NCBI GenBank assembly: GCA_030681265.1
Contig: JAUXXD010000061.1
Span: 1 to 54,782, forward strand
Reading direction: 5' to 3'
DNA length: 54,782 bases
From: Candidatus Didemnitutus sp.
GTDB taxonomy: Bacteria; Verrucomicrobiota; Verrucomicrobiia; Opitutales; Opitutaceae
The notes below the pieces were generated by a model. It saw nothing but the letters and a program-made list of their open reading frames with translations. It had not been told where the DNA came from and searched no databases. Position numbers and translations under genes: made by a program. How positions within the stretch are numbered: position 1 is the first letter of the stretch; every line of letters begins with the position of its first letter. This document shows positions 18,548-27,598 of this stretch, piece by piece.

Positions 18548-18796
18548 TTTCGTCGCCTGCTCCCACGCCGCGAGCGTCGCCAGCGCTTCCTCGCGCGACG
18601 CTCCGCACATTTCCTCGTGTGGGCGCAGACTCGCGCAAAACGCCGGCCGCTCCGGTCGCCCGAATAGCGCGCAGCGCAGATCCGGCAGCAACTGCACACA
18701 CTCAATCCCCGCCGGTTTCCCGTGCGGCATGCCGGGAATCGGCGAAGTAATCGACGGCGCAATACAACACGCCCCGCAGTTTGCCCGACAGTCCAT
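18545..18796 (-). CDS. YkgJ family cysteine cluster protein
   Basis: From ATG 18796 the product has 83 aa and begins [20 protein letters not shown], the Cys-rich motif of the YkgJ/UPF0153 family, which probably binds zinc or an iron-sulfur centre. Further cysteines follow ([29 protein letters not shown]), consistent with the C-x3-C-x2-CC ... C pattern. The longer frame to 18904 runs into a repeat element and has no support. Function of the family is not known in detail. Confidence 0.85.
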   Translation of the reverse strand: MDCRANCGACCIAPSITSPIPGMPHGKPAGIECVQLLPDLRCALFGRPERPAFCASLRPHEEMCGASREEALATLAAWEQATK

Positions 18797-18800
18797 CTCG

Positions 18801-19020
18801 ATTTTATTAACAACGGAGAACGCGGATTGAAACAGATAAAGGCCAAATCCAAGGCAATCTTGGCCACGAAAACACCCAATCTCACCAGCAAACAAAACGT
18901 GCAAGGCGCCCTATCGGCGCTCGGACGATGTCCGCCCATAGAGCGGAATAATTTCGCGCCTCTTCGTGGCCAAATCTCCCTGCATTTATCCGTGCCCATC
19001 CGTGCAATCCGTGGCAAAAG
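18801..19020. repeat. Structured intergenic element with inverted ATCCGTG-type triple repeats
   Basis: The right arm carries three ATCCGTG units (starting at 18988, 18998 and 19007) ending near TGGCAAAAG. The left arm (18810-18838) carries a degenerate version in the opposite orientation (on the minus strand ATCTGTT, ATCCGCG, TCCGTTG). Between them TTGGCCACGAA (18860-18870) pairs perfectly with TTCGTGGCCAA (18963-18973), and smaller hairpins (CCAAG/CTTGG; CGGAC/GTCCG) lie inside. It is non-coding. I recall similar ATCCGTG strings between genes of many Verrucomicrobiota and other bacteria; their role is unknown. Confidence 0.55.
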
Positions 19021-19027
19021 TTTCCCC

Positions 19028-19447
<420 letters not shown>

Positions 19448-19532
19448 CGCGATACACGACCTCGTTCCCGACAATCTCTCACCCGCCACGCTCGAAGCGT
19501 TCCTGCGCGAAAAAATCCCACTCACCCGCGCG

Positions 19533-19919
19533 ATGGGTCTGCGGGTCGCCGCCAGCGATGCGCAACAACTCGTGCTCGAAGCGCCGCTCGAGCCGAACAT
19601 AAACCACCTCGGCACCGCCTTCGGCGGCTCGTTGCACACATTACCGACGCTCGCTTGCTACGCGACCCTGTGGATGATTTTGCGCGAAGCCGGACTCGAC
19701 GGACACGTCGTCGTGCGGCACAGCAGCGCGGATTATCGCGCGCCGGTCACCGGCACATTGCGCGCACGTTGCGCGCGTCCGTCGACCGCACTCGTCGCGG
19801 ATTTTCTCGCCGAGTTGCGCCGCCACCGCAAAGCCCGACTCGAATTGCAGGCGACGGTCGATGGCGAAAATGAAAAACCCGCGGTGCTCTTCGCGGGTTC
19901 GTTTGTGGCGCTGTTGTAA
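19533..19919 (+). CDS. YiiD-type hotdog thioesterase (start codon uncertain)
   Basis: The 128-residue frame from ATG 19533 encodes MGLRVAASDAQQLVLEAPLE followed by NHLGTAFGGSLHTLPTLACY, the active-site region of the YiiD_C putative thioesterase family. The conserved N-terminal helix of that family (here LEAFLREKIPLTRA) lies upstream of this ATG in the same frame, yet no ATG, GTG or TTG exists there. An ATA at 19452 sits nine bases after GGAG and would give a 155-residue protein. So either translation starts at ATA (or CTG), or the gene is truncated or has a base error. It follows the YjbQ-like gene by four bases if ATA is used. Confidence 0.8.
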   Translation: MGLRVAASDAQQLVLEAPLEPNINHLGTAFGGSLHTLPTLACYATLWMILREAGLDGHVVVRHSSADYRAPVTGTLRARCARPSTALVADFLAELRRHRKARLELQATVDGENEKPAVLFAGSFVALL

Positions 19920-19941
19920 ATGGCGCGCGCTTCACCTGCGC

Positions 19942-20313
19942 TCAAATGTGTTTAGAATCGGCTTCGTCCTTCTTCACGTAGCCGGTTTCCTGACGCTGGT
20001 GGTTCACCTGATTTTTTTTCAGGTATGCTTGGTAAACATCGTCGGGGGTCATCCCGAGCGTTTGCGCGAGCGAGACGAGGAAATGAAACAAGTCCACAAC
20101 TTCGACCTTGGCGTTTTGCTCGTCGAATTTCTGGTATTTCGCCCACCACTTCCACGGCACGCTGTCGATCAGCTCGGCAGTTTCCTGCTGCATCGCGCGT
20201 GTGTAGTTGAGGATCCACTTGGCTTTTTCCTCGTCGGTGGCCGGCGGTAAATTAACCCCAATGCGCTTATTCAGCGCATCTTGCATGCGAAAAATCTCCT
20301 CCAATTTATCCAT
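19942..20313 (-). CDS. Dimeric dUTPase-like NTP pyrophosphohydrolase (dUTPase_2/MazG superfamily)
   Basis: From ATG 20313 (MDKLEEIFRMQDALNKRIG) the product has 123 aa. The all-alpha NTP-PPase metal motif is seen as ETAELIDSVPWKWW and, about 25 residues later, EVVDLFHFLVSL, giving the E-x3-E/D ... E-x3-D arrangement typical of dimeric dUTPases (dUTP to dUMP and pyrophosphate). A TTG start at 20349 would add 12 residues without similarity. It is convergent with the thioesterase and divergent from the RGG protein. Confidence 0.88.
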   Translation of the reverse strand: MDKLEEIFRMQDALNKRIGVNLPPATDEEKAKWILNYTRAMQQETAELIDSVPWKWWAKYQKFDEQNAKVEVVDLFHFLVSLAQTLGMTPDDVYQAYLKKNQVNHQRQETGYVKKDEADSKHI

Positions 20314-20525
20314 GGCCGCGAGCGTGGGCGGCAAGGAATCCACTGGCAAGCCCGCGCCCCGAGGATTTTTCAGTTGCGGCGCGAGGGGGTATTATCGACG
20401 GTAACAGCCTTATTGCCACCGTGCCATCGCGCTTCCGCGATGCCGAGACCGCCTTCCCGCGGGCTCCGGTCGGCTCAACCTGTGCGCCGCCGATTTTCGG
20501 CAGGCGCTCTCAACCAAGAAGATAC

Positions 20526-21602
20526 ATGTCCTCCACAGAATCGTCCGGTGCGCCTACCGAAGGCACCGCGACTTCGCCAGCAGACGCTCCGAGCGCGCCG
20601 GCAGCCTCATTCGGTAATCGCGGCTCCGGTCTAGCCCGCGGCAAACGTCCGAGCAGCCCCGCCGCTTCCGCTGCGCCGGCCTCGTCCCCCAAGACCGACT
20701 ACCAACCGACCTCGATCGAGATCGTGACCGCGCCGCGCGAATACCAAAACCCGTTCGCGCCCGCTACCCCGGAACCCGCTCCTGCAGCGGAAACTCCCGC
20801 CGCTCCCGCGGCCCCAGCTCCTGCCCCCGCGCCGGTCGCGCAACCCGCTGCTCCGGCCGCGCCCGTTGCCCGCACCGCGCCTCCTGCTCGCACCGCTCCG
20901 CCGAAGCGCATCCCGCACGAAGAGTCGGACTTGTTCCCGCTCGACGGCGCTGCCGCCCCAGCCGACGCCAAGCCTGCCGCTCCCGCGGAAAAGGCCGAAC
21001 TCAACATCTTGCCGCCCGAGCGCGCGAAAGTCATCCCCACGCAAACGTGGGAGAGCGACAATTTCCGCCCGGCGCGCGAACCCCGCCAGGATCGTCCGCA
21101 ACGCGACGAACGTCCCAGCAGCAACGAACGCTCCGCGAGCAACGAACGCCGCGACTCCGCCCCGCGCGAAGGTCAACGCCCCGAGCGCACCGAACAACGT
21201 CGTGACGAACAGCGTCGCGATGATCGTCCGGCTCGCCCGGCTTCCGTTGCTCCGACGGTTGCCCCGAAAAAATCCGGCGGCTTCCTCGGCTGGTTGAAAG
21301 GTCTCTTCAGCTCTGTTCCGGCGGCCAAACCCGCCATTGAGCAACCGCCACACGGCGGCCAACGCGACGAGGGGCGCGGCGGTCATCGTGGTCAGCGCGG
21401 CGGCCGTGGAGGTCGTGGGCAATACCGTCAAGGTGGCGACAATCAACACTCCGGCGGCGGCGAGCACCGCCATGAAGGCAGCGGTAGCGGTGGCCATCGT
21501 CGTCGCGGCGGTCGCGGTCGCGGCGGCTATCGCGGCGGTCGCGGTGGTGATCACCAGGGCGGCGGTGGTGGCGGTGGCGGCGGCGGTCATCCGCAAAGCT
21601 AA
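20526..21602 (+). CDS. Disordered RGG-rich basic protein
   Basis: The 358-residue product has no globular domain that I can recognise. Residues ~50-170 are Ala/Pro-rich; ~200-265 are Arg/Glu/Asp-rich (PQRDERPSSNERSASNERRD); a short hydrophobic motif SGGFLGWLKGLFSS follows; the last ~70 residues are Gly/Arg/His-rich with several RGG boxes ([26 protein letters not shown]) and end in a Gly run. RGG boxes bind RNA in eukaryotic proteins, so RNA or nucleoid binding is a guess. ATG 20526 was preferred over a frame start at 20421. A strong terminator follows, so it is monocistronic or last in its transcript. Confidence 0.75.
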   Translation: MSSTESSGAPTEGTATSPADAPSAPAASFGNRGSGLARGKRPSSPAASAAPASSPKTDYQPTSIEIVTAPREYQNPFAPATPEPAPAAETPAAPAAPAPAPAPVAQPAAPAAPVARTAPPARTAPPKRIPHEESDLFPLDGAAAPADAKPAAPAEKAELNILPPERAKVIPTQTWESDNFRPAREPRQDRPQRDERPSSNERSASNERRDSAPREGQRPERTEQRRDEQRRDDRPARPASVAPTVAPKKSGGFLGWLKGLFSSVPAAKPAIEQPPHGGQRDEGRGGHRGQRGGRGGRGQYRQGGDNQHSGGGEHRHEGSGSGGHRRRGGRGRGGYRGGRGGDHQGGGGGGGGGGHPQS

Positions 21603-21627
21603 ACCTCACTCACTCGCAACAACTTCA

Positions 21628-21657
21628 GGCGTCCGCTTCGGCGGGCGCCTTTTTTTG
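21628..21657 (+). terminator. Rho-independent terminator with UUCG loop
   Basis: AGGCGTCCGC (21628-21637) pairs with GCGGGCGCCT (21642-21651, one G-T pair) around TTCG, followed by a T-run. It separates the RGG protein gene from murA. Confidence 0.9.
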
Positions 21658-21739
21658 TCGCATCGCGACGCGGAATAGGACGAGGTTCATCGCACTTCCT
21701 TTTCGCTACGCTCCCCGTTCGCGCTCCCCTTTTCGCCTC

Positions 21740-23029
21740 ATGGCTGACCTCATCATTCACGGCGGCAAACCCCTCAGCGGCACCATCACGCCGTCGGGCA
21801 ATAAAAACTCCGTCCTCCCGATTCTCTGCGCCACGTTGCTCACTGACGCCAAGGTGACGCTGACCAACGTCCCCAACATCACCGACGTGGAGAAGCTCGT
21901 CAGCTTTTTCACCGAACAGGGCTCGCGCATCGAGTGGAACCGCGCCGCCAACCGCATGGAGATCGACCACGCGCATTTCGACGCCACGCGGCTCGACGGC
22001 GAGCTGCCCTCCGGCATGCGCTCCTCCGTGTTGCTCTTCGCGCCGTTGCTGCAACGCATGAAAAAACTCGTCGTGCCGACCAACGCCAAGGGTTGCTCAC
22101 TCGGCATCCGCGAACTCGATCCGCATCTCGAAATCCTCGAAAAACTCGGGGCCACCATCACGCGCGGCCGCAAGCTGACGATGCGCTTGGACAAAACTTT
22201 CTGCGGCGCGCGCCACTGGCCCGATTACATGTCGGTGACAGCGACGGAAAATTTCGTGATGGCCGCCGTGCTCGCCGACGGTGAGAGCGTGTTGATCAAC
22301 GCCGCGAGCGAGCCGCACGTGCAGGACATGTGCAACGTGCTCGCGCAAATGGGCGCACAGATCGACGGCATCGGCACCAGCATGATCACGGTGCGCGGGG
22401 TGAAGAAACTCCGCGGCGGCACCTTCGCGATCAACACCGACCACCACGAAGTCGTCACCTTCCTCGCGCTCGGCGCCATCACCGGCGGCGAAGTGCGCGT
22501 GGAAAACGCGTTGCCGCAGCACTTCGATCTCATCAACCGCTCCTTCGCCAAACTCGGCGTGCGCATCGACTACGAAGGCACCACCGCCATCGTGCGCAAA
22601 AAGCAGCGCCTCGTCGTCGAAGAGCCGTTCACTTCAAATCTGTTGGCGAAAATCGAAGCCGCGCCGTGGCCGTATTTTCCCGTCGATTTGCTCCCGTGCA
22701 TGATCGCGCTCGCCGTGCGTGCCGAGGGCACCGTGATGTTTTGGAACAAAGTTTACGAAGGCGGCTTCACCTGGATGTCGGAACTCTCGAAATTCGGCGC
22801 GCACATCGTCGTCAGCGACCCGCACCGCATCATTGTCTTCGGCAACAAGCCGCTTCGACCCACCGTCGCCGAAGCGCCTTACATTATCCGCGCCGCCGTC
22901 GCGCTCTACATGGTCGCCGCCAGCATCCCCGGCAAATCCGTCGTGAAGAACGCCGACACGATCCGTCGCGCGCATCCCAATTTCGTCGAAAACCTGCGCT
23001 CCATCGGCGCGAAAGTGGAGTGGAAATAA
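21740..23029 (+). CDS. murA: UDP-N-acetylglucosamine 1-carboxyvinyltransferase MurA
   Basis: This cytosolic enzyme transfers enolpyruvate from PEP to UDP-GlcNAc, the first committed step of peptidoglycan synthesis. The 429-residue length fits. Lys22/Asn23 (SGNKNSVLP), which bind substrate, and the active-site cysteine at about residue 119 (TNAKGCSLGIRELD) are present, so it should be fosfomycin sensitive unless other factors apply. The start ATG lies at 21740. ruvB begins one base after the stop, so the two genes form an operon. Confidence 0.96.
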   Translation: MADLIIHGGKPLSGTITPSGNKNSVLPILCATLLTDAKVTLTNVPNITDVEKLVSFFTEQGSRIEWNRAANRMEIDHAHFDATRLDGELPSGMRSSVLLFAPLLQRMKKLVVPTNAKGCSLGIRELDPHLEILEKLGATITRGRKLTMRLDKTFCGARHWPDYMSVTATENFVMAAVLADGESVLINAASEPHVQDMCNVLAQMGAQIDGIGTSMITVRGVKKLRGGTFAINTDHHEVVTFLALGAITGGEVRVENALPQHFDLINRSFAKLGVRIDYEGTTAIVRKKQRLVVEEPFTSNLLAKIEAAPWPYFPVDLLPCMIALAVRAEGTVMFWNKVYEGGFTWMSELSKFGAHIVVSDPHRIIVFGNKPLRPTVAEAPYIIRAAVALYMVAASIPGKSVVKNADTIRRAHPNFVENLRSIGAKVEWK

Positions 23030-23030
23030 C

Positions 23031-24071
23031 ATGCCCAAGGAACAACCACCCAAAGGCACCGATTTTCTCGCGAGCGCCCTCGCTGCGCCGGTCTCGTCCG
23101 CCGAAGCCGCGTTGCGTCCGCTTTCTTTTGCCGACTTCGCCGGGCAGACGAAAACGGTGGAGCGGTTGAAGGTCATGGTCGGCGCCGCGAAGCGTCGCGG
23201 CGAGGCGCTCAATCACATTCTCCTCTCCGGTCCGCCCGGTCTCGGTAAAACCACGCTGGCATTCATTCTCGGTCACGAACTCGGTCGCAACGTGCGCGTC
23301 ATCGCCGGTCCCGTGATTGAAAAGCCCGGCGACCTCGCGGGCTTGCTCACCAATCTCGAGGAAGGCGACCTGCTCTTCATCGACGAAATCCACCGCATTC
23401 CGAAGACCGTCGAAGAATACCTTTACAGCGCGATGGAGGATTTCCGGCTCGATATCATGATCGATCAGGGTCCGAACGCGCGCAGCGTGCGGCTCTCGAT
23501 TCCGAAATTCACCCTCGTCGGCGCAACGACGCGCTCCGGCCTGCTCACCGCGCCGCTTCGCTCGCGCTTCACGCTCAACACGCGCCTCGATTACTACCAA
23601 CGCGACACGCTCATCGGCATCGTGCAACGCAGTTGCTCCCTGCTGAAAGTCGAGCTCGACGCCGGCGGCGCACAGGAAATCGCCCGTCGCGCGCGTGGCA
23701 CACCGCGCATTGCTAACAATCTCGTCAATTTCTGCCGCGACTTCGCACAGGAAAAAGCGAACGGCATAATTACCCAACCCGTCGCCGCCGCCGCGTTGGA
23801 GTTGCTCGAAATCGACGCCGCCGGACTCGACGAGATGGACAAGCGCATGATGCGTCTGATGGCGGAGCATCATCAAGGCGGCCCCGTCGGACTCGGCACC
23901 ATCGCCATCGCCGTCGGCGAAGAAGCCGACACGATCGAAGAAGTGCACGAGCCGTTTCTCATTCAGGAAGGCTTCCTCGCCCGCACCGCCCAAGGCCGCA
24001 TTCTCACGCCGAAAGGTTACCACGCCATCGGCCTGAAAGCCTCCAGCAGCGACCAAGGCTCGCTGCTTTAG
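23031..24071 (+). CDS. ruvB: Holliday junction branch migration helicase RuvB
   Basis: This AAA+ motor drives branch migration with RuvA during recombination repair. Walker A is GPPGLGKTT (67-75), Walker B with sensor LLFIDEIHR (D118-H121), followed by the RuvB-specific hairpin YSAMEDFRLDIMIDQGP and sensor 1 LVGATTRSG. The C-terminal winged-helix domain has QEGFLARTAQGRILTPKGY. Length 346 aa is typical. It is translationally close to murA (one base gap). Confidence 0.97.
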   Translation: MPKEQPPKGTDFLASALAAPVSSAEAALRPLSFADFAGQTKTVERLKVMVGAAKRRGEALNHILLSGPPGLGKTTLAFILGHELGRNVRVIAGPVIEKPGDLAGLLTNLEEGDLLFIDEIHRIPKTVEEYLYSAMEDFRLDIMIDQGPNARSVRLSIPKFTLVGATTRSGLLTAPLRSRFTLNTRLDYYQRDTLIGIVQRSCSLLKVELDAGGAQEIARRARGTPRIANNLVNFCRDFAQEKANGIITQPVAAAALELLEIDAAGLDEMDKRMMRLMAEHHQGGPVGLGTIAIAVGEEADTIEEVHEPFLIQEGFLARTAQGRILTPKGYHAIGLKASSSDQGSLL

Positions 24072-24140
24072 TTGTCGGTCCGCCAAGGCTCGACTCGCTG
24101 CCGCATCTTGCACTCCTCGTAATTTTACCCCTACAACTCC

Positions 24141-26048
24141 ATGCCTTCTCTGTTATCCTCCCCGTTCGCTCGAATCATCAGCACAACCGTTGGCGCGCTG
24201 CTCGCGTGTGCGCTGGTCCACGCCGCCGCGGCAAAGCGCTACACGATCGAAGAGCTGCTCGCGACCGAAGCGGTCTCCGGTGCCTCGCTCTCGCCTGACG
24301 GCTCGAAAGTGCTCATCACCAGCGACCGCACCGGCATTCTCAACGCCTACGCCTTGCCCGTTGATGGCAGCGCCGCCATTCCGCTCACCACCTCCACCAG
24401 CGAGTCCATTTTGGCCCGCTCCTATTTTCCCCACGACGAACGCTTTCTCTACGAAGCCGACCAAGGCGGCAACGAACTCAACCACGTCTTTGTCCGCGAG
24501 CTCGACGGCACCGCTCGCGACCTCACTCCCGGCGCTCGCCTCAAGGCCAGCTTCCGCGGCTGGTCCGACGATCAGCAATCATTTTTCGTCACCACCAACG
24601 AGCGCGATCCCCGTTATTTTGATTTATACGAGATCTCACTCGAAGGCTACGCCCGCACGCTGGTCTACGAAAACAAGGACGGCCGCGATGTGCAGGCCAT
24701 CTCCGCCGACAAACGCTTTCTTGCTCTTGGCAAACCCAACACGCGCAAAGACAGCGATGTTTACCTACTGGACCGGCAAACCGGTGAGATTCGCGAACTC
24801 CTCAATCCCGCCAGCGACGCCGTGGTCACCGCGGCGACCTTCTCGAAGGACGGACAATCGCTCTACTACCTCACCGACCTCGATCACGAATTCCAATACC
24901 TCATCCGCCGCGATCTCGCGTCCAACACCGACGAGTTGGTGCTGAAGACCGATTGGGACATCGTGGCCGCCCGCCTGTCACGTTCCGGTCAATATCTCAC
25001 GGTTTCCATCAACCGCGATTCCCGCACCGAGTTGCGCGTCACGGACATCGGCACCGGGCAACCCCTCGCGTTGCCGGTCATGCCCGGCCTGAAGATCACC
25101 ACCGTTTCGTTCGCGGAAGACGAATCGGCAATCGCCTTTTACGTCGAAGGCGGTCGCTCGCCCGGCGACCTCTTTCACTGGTCACTCGGTTCGACCACAC
25201 CACCGGTTCAACTCACGCGCCGCCTCAACCCCGTGGTCGATCCCGTTGATCTCGTCGAACCTGAAGTCGTTACTTTTACCTCGTTCGATGGCCTCACAGT
25301 CCCGGGCGTCCTCTACAAACCCCACGGCGCTTCGCCAGAACAGAAAGCTCCGGCGCTCGTTTGGGTGCACGGCGGACCGGGCGGTCAATCCCGCGCCGAC
25401 TGGAGCGCCACCATTCAGTATTTCGTCAATCAAGGCTACGCGGTCTTCGCCATCAACAACCGCGGCAGCAGTGGCTACGGCAAAACTTTCTACGCACTCG
25501 ACGATCAGCGCCACGGCTCCGATGACCTCGACGACTGCGTCACCAGCAAGCAGATGTTGATCGACACCGGTTGGGTGGACCCCGACCGCATTGCGATCAT
25601 TGGCGGCAGCTACGGCGGCTACATGGTCTGCGCGGCGCTGACGTTCCGCACCGGCGCATTCAAGGCGGGCGTGAATATTTTCGGTGTCACCAATTGGGTT
25701 CGCACGCTCAAGAGCATTCCCGCCTGGTGGGAAGCCGCCCGTAATTCTCTCTACCTCGAATTGGGCAACCCCGACACGCAGGAAGAGTATTTGCGCAGTA
25801 TCTCACCCCTCTTCCACGCCAAGAACATCAAGGATCCCCTCATGGTTCTCCAGGGCGCCAATGATCCCCGCGTGCTCCAAATTGAATCCGACGAGATTGT
25901 GGCCGCCGCCCGCGCCAACGGCGCCGAGGTTGACTACCTGGTTTTCCCCGACGAGGGCCACGGTTTCCGCAAAAAGGTGAATCAGATCAAAGGCTACGAG
26001 AGCGCGCTGCAGTTCTTGAATCGCCACCTCGGAATTCCGACGCCCTGA
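24141..26048 (+). CDS. S9 family prolyl oligopeptidase-type peptidase (exported)
   Basis: A signal peptide (ISTTVGALLACALVHAAAA) precedes a beta-propeller (residues ~45-370, with segments like ATFSKDGQSLYYLTDLDHEF) and an alpha/beta-hydrolase domain (~385-630). The triad is Ser490 (GGSYGGYM), Asp575 (GANDPRV) and His607 (DEGHGF). Such enzymes cleave short peptides, often dipeptides, in the periplasm. Length is 635 aa. The start and signal peptide agree. The stop is followed in the same frame by 34 codons of coding-like sequence (listed separately). Confidence 0.93.
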   Translation: MPSLLSSPFARIISTTVGALLACALVHAAAAKRYTIEELLATEAVSGASLSPDGSKVLITSDRTGILNAYALPVDGSAAIPLTTSTSESILARSYFPHDERFLYEADQGGNELNHVFVRELDGTARDLTPGARLKASFRGWSDDQQSFFVTTNERDPRYFDLYEISLEGYARTLVYENKDGRDVQAISADKRFLALGKPNTRKDSDVYLLDRQTGEIRELLNPASDAVVTAATFSKDGQSLYYLTDLDHEFQYLIRRDLASNTDELVLKTDWDIVAARLSRSGQYLTVSINRDSRTELRVTDIGTGQPLALPVMPGLKITTVSFAEDESAIAFYVEGGRSPGDLFHWSLGSTTPPVQLTRRLNPVVDPVDLVEPEVVTFTSFDGLTVPGVLYKPHGASPEQKAPALVWVHGGPGGQSRADWSATIQYFVNQGYAVFAINNRGSSGYGKTFYALDDQRHGSDDLDDCVTSKQMLIDTGWVDPDRIAIIGGSYGGYMVCAALTFRTGAFKAGVNIFGVTNWVRTLKSIPAWWEAARNSLYLELGNPDTQEEYLRSISPLFHAKNIKDPLMVLQGANDPRVLQIESDEIVAAARANGAEVDYLVFPDEGHGFRKKVNQIKGYESALQFLNRHLGIPTP

Positions 26049-26151
26049 CGCACCTCGCTGGACCGCATCCTCTCCACCAACGGCTACAACGCCCTCGACC
26101 TGAAAGCGCACTTTGCCAGCGACACCGCGTCGCTCAAATTCACCGATTGAT
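26049..26151 (+). other. In-frame coding-like tail after the S9 peptidase stop
   Basis: Directly after the TGA of the peptidase the same frame reads RTSLDRILSTNGYNALDLKA and HFASDTASLKFTD before a second stop at 26149-26151, where it overlaps the TTG start of the cyclophilin. There is no start codon of its own. It might be the remnant of a third gene, lost by deletion. A possible relation to the N-terminal part of retropepsin-like proteins is only a guess. Confidence 0.35.
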
Positions 26152-26731
26152 CGCTCGATTTTTATCGTTGCTCGCGTTCCTGCTGCTCGCCCCCGCGTGG
26201 GCGGCCGAACCGGTTGTGGTTGTCCGCACGTCTCTCGGTGAATTCGCCATCGAACTCGACGCGACCCGCGCGCCGCGCACCGTCGCGAATTTTCTGCAAT
26301 ACGTGGAAGCCGGGCACTACACCGGCGGCATTTTCCATCGCACCGTGCGCCTCGAGCCGGACAACCAGCCGCACAACGACGTAAAAATCGAAGTCATCCA
26401 AGCGAGCGTGAATCCCGCCCAAGCCGGCGCCGACCTCGCGCCTGTTGCGCTCGAACGCACGCGCGACACCGGCCTGCTCCACCGCGACGGCACGATCTCG
26501 ATGGCGCGCGACGGACCCGACACCGCCACCAGCGATTTCTTTCTCTGCCTCGGCGACCAGCCCGAACTCGATTACGGCGGCCAGCGCAATCCCGACGGAC
26601 AAGGCTTCGCCGCGTTCGGCCGCGTCATCCGCGGCTTCGCGGTCGTGCGCGCGATCCATCAGTCGCCAGCAGACAAGCAAGTGCTAACCCCGCCAGTGCG
26701 AATTCTGAACATCACGCTTTTGTCGGAATAA
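26147..26731 (+). CDS. Exported peptidyl-prolyl cis-trans isomerase (cyclophilin)
   Basis: The 194-residue protein has a signal peptide (RFLSLLAFLLLAPAWA) and a cyclophilin domain: TSLGEFAIELDATRAPRTVA, NFLQYVEAGHYTGGIFHRTV and SDFFLCLGDQPELDYGG. It would speed proline isomerisation in folding of exported proteins. The active-site region FHR is present, but the loop after it (LEPDNQPHNDVKIEV) is a variant of the canonical IIPGFMIQGG. The start is TTG 26147, four bases into the stop of the preceding tail; no better codon is nearby. Confidence 0.88.
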   Translation: MIARFLSLLAFLLLAPAWAAEPVVVVRTSLGEFAIELDATRAPRTVANFLQYVEAGHYTGGIFHRTVRLEPDNQPHNDVKIEVIQASVNPAQAGADLAPVALERTRDTGLLHRDGTISMARDGPDTATSDFFLCLGDQPELDYGGQRNPDGQGFAAFGRVIRGFAVVRAIHQSPADKQVLTPPVRILNITLLSE

Positions 26732-26776
26732 TAGCCACGAGAGAGCGAGAAGCCTTTCCTCGCCCAAGCGCACCAC

Positions 26777-27484
26777 TCACAAATCGCCCAGTTGCGGGCG
26801 GAGAACGATTTCTTCCACCACTGTTTTCCGGCTGAGCTGATAGACATTCAGCACCGCCCGCGCGATGTCCGTGGCGGGCATCATGCGTTCGGCAGTGAAG
26901 CCGGAATTCGCCCACGACGGCGTCCAGGTCGCGCCGGGGCAAACCGAGCACACGCGCACGCCCTTGTCCTTGAGCTCTGCGCGCATCACTTTCGTCAAAC
27001 CGGTAACCCCAAATTTTGCCGCGCAATAGGCCGCGCCATTGGGATACGCCTGCAGTCCCGCGATCGAGGACAGATTGAACACATCGCCAATCCCGCGTTG
27101 CACCATCCCGGGCACGAAGGCCTGTGAGACGAGAAACGTGCTGCGCAAACTGGCGGCAACGACGCGGTCAAACTGCGCGACGCTTGTCTCCAGCAACGGC
27201 GCGCCTTCGAACACACCCGCGTTGTTGATCAACACATCGACGCGTCCGAAGCGCTCGTGCACCGCGGCGGCCATCGCATTCACCGCCGCTTCATCGGTCA
27301 CATCGCAAACGAACACTGCCGCCTTCGCGCCGAGTTTTTCCACGCTGCGTGCGACCGCCTGCAATTTCTTTTCCGTGCGAGCCACGAGCGCCAAACGCAC
27401 GCCCGGAATTTCTTTCGCAAACATCCGCGCGATCGCCGCGCCGATTCCTTGCGATCCACCCGTGATGAGGACGACGGGTTTCAT
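26777..27484 (-). CDS. Short-chain dehydrogenase, sepiapterin-reductase-like
   Basis: The 235-residue NAD(P)-dependent SDR has TGGSQGIG (8-15), NNAG, and the catalytic Ser140, Tyr153 and Lys157 (YCAAK). The C-terminal stretch MMPATDIARAVLNVYQL and then TVVEEIVLRPQLGDL strongly recalls bacterial (Chlorobium-type) sepiapterin reductase, which ends in a near-identical VVEEIILRP motif. Together with the two pterin genes upstream on the same strand (folE2 ends 114 bases before it), this supports a role in making tetrahydrobiopterin-like pterins. That is an inference; a general SDR function is possible. ATG 27484 was preferred over TTG 27499. Confidence 0.8.
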   Translation of the reverse strand: MKPVVLITGGSQGIGAAIARMFAKEIPGVRLALVARTEKKLQAVARSVEKLGAKAAVFVCDVTDEAAVNAMAAAVHERFGRVDVLINNAGVFEGAPLLETSVAQFDRVVAASLRSTFLVSQAFVPGMVQRGIGDVFNLSSIAGLQAYPNGAAYCAAKFGVTGLTKVMRAELKDKGVRVCSVCPGATWTPSWANSGFTAERMMPATDIARAVLNVYQLSRKTVVEEIVLRPQLGDL

Positions 27485-27598
27485 GCGGGTAAGCTCCAAG
27501 TTCCAAATTCCAAACTCCAGAAACGCAGCAATCCACGGCTGATAGCGGCTGGGAAATTCACTGGGGCTTGTGAGTTTGGAGGTTGGTGCTTCGATCGC

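Noticed and set aside
21340-21600. Tandem G/C-rich repeats that might suggest a repeat array or CRISPR
   Set aside because: They encode the RGG tail of the upstream protein in frame; there are no spacers or regular repeat units.
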